From NCBI GenBank assembly GCA_007449985.2, contig VIIQ02000075.1:62001-126000 (forward strand): DNA of 64,000 nt, written 5' to 3'. The position numbers and the translations under genes were made by a program. Positions 58,318 through 64,000 of this stretch are shown here, in pieces. The notes beneath the pieces are model-generated. The model had not been told where the DNA came from. It saw nothing but the letters and a program-made list of their open reading frames with translations, and ran no database searches. Positions within the stretch are counted from its first letter, which is position 1, and each line of letters starts with the position of its first letter. The stretch is from Desmodesmus armatus. Lineage: Eukaryota > Chlorophyta > Chlorophyceae > Sphaeropleales > Scenedesmaceae.

Positions 58318-61300
58318 TCAAAACTCCTCCGTTTGTGCGACATGCAGGTACTTCATGTCGGGCAGGACCCTTGCCGGCTTCTGCAGCCCCATCACTGCAA
58401 GCTGCTCCTCTGCAGCAGGCCCCAGTGCTGCAATTGAGGCAATCTGTGCACTTTCTGCCGGGCTTACAAACATCTGCCAGGCTGGGTTGTAGTGGTCTAT
58501 GGTGGCCTGCCAGCCTAGCCCCAGGGCATAGGAGTTGCGGATGGCCTTGGTGCAGTCCTTGCCGGTGCCATCCACGCACAGCACCTACGGACAGCAACAA
58601 CAGCAGAAGCAGCAACATGTAAATGGCTGGGTACACCGTCACATATGTTCCTTGTGTGCAGGCTTGTCAATGTCGGGGCGTTTGCTGTGCTTTTGTGATC
58701 AACTATGCCACAGTTGTATGCAGCCCTCAGGCTGTGTCTGCAAGAAGCCTTGGCCTTGTCACAGCTAGACAGGGACAGCATGGCCTTGTGTGCCTACCGT
58801 GAGTTGTGACTTGGTCACTGGCAGGCGAGAGGGGCCTGTTGTGGGGTTGACGGGGTCCTTTGCGGAGATGTCTGTGGCAATGCCATTGCGCTTCAGGCAG
58901 GGGGTCAGGGGCACTGGCACGGTCCGATTCTGCAAGCAGCGACCAAATGCAGAAGGGGATTCAGAACGTTGCTGATCAGGGAGCATTGATGAGGCCAGCC
59001 GATGATCAAGTGCTGATGTTGACGGCACGCATTGTTGCTTTGCACTCCGCTTTCGAGCACACCCACTACAGCACAGATAAGCCCTGTGTTCATATCCTTT
59101 GTGCTGCTTACCCAGCGCATACCCAAGCTCAAAGTCCGGTATTTTCAGACCCACCTTGTGCACATGGCCCGGCATGTCTCCCATGTAGGTCACGAAGCCA
59201 CCGTAAGAGCCGCAGTACTCCTTGCGCAAGTGAAGCTCCGTGACGTCGATCCTGCCGTCGGTTGTGTACGGCAATTCGCCGAGACCCTGGTCAGTCTTCA
59301 GGAACACGTGCAAGCTGAACGTCCTGTCTTTCAGTGCGTCGGGATCAAGCCTGTTGAACACCGCGTTCCATTCGAATGTGTCCTCGTTGTGTGGCAGCTC
59401 TGATAGAGCCTCTGCGAGATACGCCATGGCTTGCGGGGTCATGGGATCTTCGCCAGAAGTGTCGGCAACTGAACCTAGAAGCTCCAGCGCGACCTCATCG
59501 TCGGTCATTGCATGCATGGCCTTCAAGCTGGTTGACTTCTTGTTTTTGGAACCCGTCTTGTGCGAGCCGTAGCTGTAACCGCAGTCCTTGATTTTGGCGC
59601 CACAAGCAACCGCCTTTGGGAACGGCTTGTACTGGTTGCCACCAACATACTCGTTGCCGTTGGCGGCAATCTGCCACAGGTACACATAGCGGTCCATCGC
59701 CATGTGGAACAGCCTGATGGGGAGAGACGGCAAGGAGGCAGCATGGGCATAAGCACAATGACTAGCATCTGCAACACCCTCCCTCACCCTCAGCACACGT
59801 GCAGCCTGTACACACTGCTGATTTTCTGGCCCAGATAATGGGTTGGAACTCATTATCCACATGCAATGCTGGTTTGAACACGGGTAGGGGCGTGGATGTT
59901 GACGGCAGCAAAATACGTGACCAGAGCACATAGCAATCCAGGCCTGCTCACCAGAAAAGAGGGTCATAGGCAGCCCAAGCCAGCCACACCACATCCCCTC
60001 CAACAGCCTGATGCCATGTGTTGTGCGTCCCCTCCAAGTTGCCTGAGCAGCCGTTGCCCTGCCATGTGTTGGTGCAGGCCCAGGGTCCCTTGTAGAAGGC
60101 CTTGAGAGCAGTGCCTGTGTTCTCACCCAGGTTGCGCATGGCACTGGCCCAGCTCTTGCTGCGCGCAACACAGTCGCCTGCATTCTTGGAACCCTCCATT
60201 GAACTGAAGGTGTCAATCTGCGCAAAAGACACAGGTGGGTGAGACACACGGTCCCCAGTTGGGATATACACAACCTCAAGTCTGACTTCAACAGCAAGGG
60301 TTGTCACAATCCATAAAGCAACAAAAGCCATCTTCAGCTACTTCTGTGCGGGGTGCTCACTCATCTTGGGCTACGCCAGTATGGTGATGACAGTTGAGCA
60401 GCACAAAAAGTTGAAACGCCGCCCCAGAGAAAGCGGATGACTTTATGCTCACCTTGAAGCAGTACTTGCGCATGGGGTTCCTCTTCTCAATGAGCTCAGT
60501 ACCATCCTTGTTGTACACCATCACTGTCTTGCGCTGCAGCAGGGTGGGAGTGACGCCCTTGACAATGTTCCACCAGGGGGCTCGAAGGATGGCGCAGGTG
60601 CGCTTACCTGCAGCCAAACATAGAACACCACCCAGGCGTGATGCACAGGTGTCATGCACTGCCCCGCTTGCTCAAACGGCCTGGTTCACTGGCAGGTAGA
60701 GCATCTTTGGTTGCATGACCCAGGTCCCATTACAGCGGCTGCAGTGCAGTTTGGTGAGTTCAAAATGCAGGCTCACGTGTGACGCGGGGCATGTATGTGG
60801 TGCTGAGTGGGCAAGGTGGGCCAGGCCTTGGTCACCCTAAACCCATGCAGACTGCCATGGGCTGGGGGTTCAGACTGAGCTGCAAGCATCCTGCTATGTG
60901 CCTCAGTGATTGTACAGTACAAGCAAACGCTGCCAATATCAACACGAAGGAGGCCTCTGCACAACCCACAAAGGTTCTGTCACACCATGGTGCTTGAAAG
61001 GCCACCACAAACATACCTGCTAGCTTCATATCATCATCCACAAAGCGGCTGGCCACTTTGTAGCAGGACTTTTGCAAGCCCAGCTCATAAAGCTTCATGT
61101 AGGGACGGTGCCTGCACACATGCAGAGGTACAGCCGGGACACACAGGTGGGTGGGTGCTTTCATCACTGTTTGCTGCCCAGGAGACGTCATCACTTGTTC
61201 TTGTTGCTGCTAGGCTGCTGCTCCAGTGGTTGAACACACTGCACTGACCTGACTGATGCAGTATTACTAGGGTCTTGTGGAGCCAGCCTAGCAGCAGTTG

Positions 61301-63186
61301 CCACCGGTAACACCCCCTCAGCAAACAGGCGCTCCCCATCAATGCTGCTGGACTGGAGTACTAGGCACACACAGCACCCAGGAGTCTACTTACCATGTAG
61401 GGAACTGTGCATGGTCATGTTTGCACCACCTGCATTCCACACAGGCACAGGCACGCACACAGCATGTGCAATCAATGAACATTTGCTGTTACATCTGAGG
61501 TGCATTGGCACTAGCATGAATTCAGCACAAACATTCCCCAACAACCGGGCAGCAGCCCTGACTGACGATGTGCTGCAATCATCCCGCTGAACATCAGGAG
61601 TCTGGTCCCTGCTGTTGCTGTTGGCTACTGCACTGGCATTGGGACAAAAGAAAGCCCCTTGAGCTGACTTGAAGCATGAGGCATCCCCACCACATGTCAT
61701 TTGTACATGTGCTTGTGGCTGTATGCTGCTGTTGCCCTTCATGCAGCCTGTAATCATCACAACCAACAGGCGGCCCGCCCTTACCCCTGCTCTCCCGGCG
61801 GGTCCTGCTTGTTGTACGTGTTGTGGATGCCATGTATTGCTGCTATGGCGTAGTAGGCATAGTTGCCTGTTTGCTTTGTGTGGTACATGAATTGCTCCAT
61901 GGCCATGAGGTACATGATCTGCATACAGCAACACGCGGCATAACTTCACGGTGCAGCAAGAGACGCTGTGCCTCCATGATCTGTTGCTATACAGCCTTCC
62001 AGCCTACATCAACTCGCACTCTGACCGCACTGTGTGTGCAGGTTGGCATATCAGTCTGGAAGTAGGTGGTAGTAGTTGTAAGCTCAATTTTCAAAATGCC
62101 TCCAAGGTGAATGACATATATCATGCACCATGCTTACACTGGCAAAAACTTGCACATCTAGCACATGTCAGAGTGTGCGGGTTGATGGGGTGGCCAGCCA
62201 GCTGTGTGTAGACACAGGAAGTGCATCCAGCCAAGGTGTGTATCAAGGGCAATGAGGGGCAGCATGCCAACGACCCTCCTATTCGAAGGGGTTTCAAGCA
62301 GGCCATGACCTACCTTGTACATATCCTCATCATCCCTATTGTTGATGGCATTGATGCTCAGCCTTGGCTGAACACCTGCAGCCAGCAATGCAGTTTACAG
62401 TGCCCGCATAGTCGGTTTGGTGTACTGCCGCACAGCAGCAACATGTCATGAAACTCTGTAGTTCACCCTGGCTGTTGTTGCTGTCTCGACAGGAAACAGG
62501 TACAAGCCAACATCAATAACAGCACTTGGCAGCCCAAACCATGCATACAATCCCACAGAACCACATTGAATCTTGCAGGTTTTACTTGTAAGATGGCTGC
62601 TGTGGGAATACATGCGGCAGCATAAATCAACTCACTGTTGATGCCTTCGTCCCAATTATCATCATCATCATCCTGCAGTAGGCTGCGCCCATGGAACCCC
62701 AGCTCCACATCAGCTATGAGGCATGCTGGCAGCACTGACTCCTTTGTCACGTTGAGCTGCTTTGCCACAGCCTCTGCTGCTTTCTGTATAGCTGCTTCAC
62801 CAGAGCCTGCAGTGTGGTTCACATGTAGCAGGTGGAAGGCGTGGTGAACACAAAGTTAATCAGGTGAGGTGGTTATGTGAGTGGCTGTACTGCCATGGAG
62901 CTGGATCACTGCTCAACACACCGTACTGCCTGGGGGGCTGGAGCCTCAGCAACTGTTGCTGGCTGTGCATATGATCCCTGGCTCCCAAGGCTACAGGGGC
63001 AGCTGCAAAAAAGCAGTATCTTATTGATGATGTTCTAACGTCGGTGTACATGCACTCACCAGCACCGGCAACCTCTAGCTGTGCCCTACAGGACTGTTTG
63101 AGCTGCTGGAGGTCTGACGAGGCTGGCGTCAGAGATGCAGCAGCAAGGCCCACGGCCAAACATAAAAGTAATACAGTCGACCTCAT
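58318..63186 (-). CDS. Secreted tyrosinase (type-3 copper oxidase)
   Basis: Eleven exons: 63186-63060, 62806-62636, 62375-62314, 61918-61785, 61429-61394, 61111-61017, 60607-60453, 60217-59952, 59713-59155, 58929-58798 and 58584-58318. They give 667 residues with consistent phases. Tyrosinases oxidise mono- and diphenols through a dinuclear copper site. A signal peptide (MRSTVLLLCLAVGLAAA) opens the protein. Copper site A has HGIHN (149-153), KHDHAQFPTWHRPYMKLYE (His169/171, His178) and site B has GTHNTWHQAVGG (His325, His329) and DPLFWLFHMAMDR (His352). All six ligand positions can be filled. The motif across the site A exons appears only after splicing two tiny exons, which supports the model. 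The C-terminal about 300 residues are a separate domain without copper motifs. The natural substrate is unknown; wall or phenolic metabolism is possible. Confidence 0.93.
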
Positions 63187-64000
63187 TGTCTCAGTTCATC
63201 AATGGCTCGGCCAATCAGGCTTGCATGTAATCCGGCAGTATATCTCCGCGCCTTTTCTGTGCTTCTGTGTCAGATGTTCTTCGCATAATCACAGTTATGC
63301 TTTTCTTGGCTGATTGAATGATGAACAACTTTCGTGCAACGCAGCTATCCTGGTGGCGAAAGGTGTAGGGTTACGTGGATGACAGCGCGGTGGGCTTTTC
63401 ATCATCCACCAACTGCCGACAGCGGGGCTCCAGGCATCAATTAGTTACAGTAACAAGCTACCTCAAACGCCACCTGATTGCACTGCTGCTGCGTCCACAC
63501 GTCAGACGGTTCCGTCTCGCTCCTGGTCCCGACCCTGCATGCACATGCACAGCAGAAGCTGAAGGTTGGTAAAGAGTCCTAAGGTTGATGGTTGAACCTG
63601 TGTGCTGTGTTGACATGTGCAGCACTGCTATCAGACAGCCCTCAGCAGCTGAATGCTCAAGACAGCACAGCACTGTACAGTGCTGTAAGATGTGGGCTCA
63701 TGTTGCAAGCTTCAGCCAGCTGAGCAACTTGCCTTGATGGGCGATGCCAGCACGTCACAAGGCCTCGTCAGGGGTCCTGACACAGACTTGCTTGGGTTGG
63801 TACTGTCAGCCTCTGCCTTCTGTGCCAGAGGGCGGGCTGGGGGATGAGCAGGCGTGGGGACTTGGGTGCTTGCCTCCCTGACCCTCAGTCCACCCTGCGC
63901 GACACATCAGCCAGGCATTGCTGCAACTGTGGCAACATGACATGACATGGGTGTGTGCACTTGATGCTTTCAAAAAGCATACACATTCACTGCTGAATGC
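63187..64000. other. Upstream region of tyrosinase, no gene found
   Basis: This should hold the tyrosinase promoter (minus strand). No further exon, RNA gene or repeat was recognised up to the window edge. Confidence 0.55.

Noticed and set aside
59123..59155. Later donors for tyrosinase exon 9 (after FELG or YALG)
   Set aside because: They give phases 2 and 1, while the next exon needs phase 0; the donor after GHVHK fits.
63187..64000. Further gene at the right edge
   Set aside because: Only short frames without motifs or consistent splice sites.

Overview
This window looks like intron-rich nuclear DNA of a green alga. I would guess a chlorophycean of the Sphaeropleales or Chlamydomonadales type, but no rRNA or organelle marker fixes the lineage. 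The reasons are an LCIB/LCIC-type carbonic anhydrase-like gene (the algal CO2-concentrating mechanism), many short exons with GT..(T/C)GCAG introns, TGTAA polyadenylation-like motifs after stops, Gln/Ala/Ser homopolymer-rich proteins and telomere-like TTTTAGGG motifs. Gene models were built by hand: exons were joined only where donor, acceptor and codon phase agree, and the joined protein was judged by family motifs.

Layout. 1-4031: no recognisable gene. 4032-6560 (-): organelle-type protein with mTERF-like repeats. 7605-8892 (-): sulfiredoxin, its last exon tandemly echoed downstream. 9314-12344 (+): presenilin, divergent from sulfiredoxin. 12740-14700 (+): 104-residue single-pass membrane protein. 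15584-20106 (+): OAS/cGAS-class nucleotidyltransferase with a new N-terminal region. 21376-29473 (+): LCIB-family gene with a 1-nt frameshift, split by a LINE (24494-28090, -) inside one intron. 32210-35691 (-): ELL-type transcription elongation factor. 36788-41704 (+): EF-hand, two-transmembrane, coiled-coil protein. 42331-49460 (+): 1,060-residue coiled-coil protein. 49832-51468 and 52335-54204 (-): two fasciclin-domain, GPI-anchor-like paralogues. 55017-55976 (-): small disordered protein. 58318-63186 (-): secreted tyrosinase.

There is no operon logic. The genes are independent eukaryotic units, with divergent pairs (sulfiredoxin/presenilin, ELL/EF-hand) and one convergent pair (coiled-coil/fasciclin A). 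The recurring oddity is a set of partial exon copies beside intact exons: in the LCIB gene, the sulfiredoxin gene, the coiled-coil gene and the EF-hand gene. Several introns also carry long G runs or inverted repeats.

The most unusual gene is the OAS-class nucleotidyltransferase. The most unusual locus is the LCIB gene, with its LINE, flanking exon fragments, frameshift and an intron bounded by a 14-nt direct repeat.
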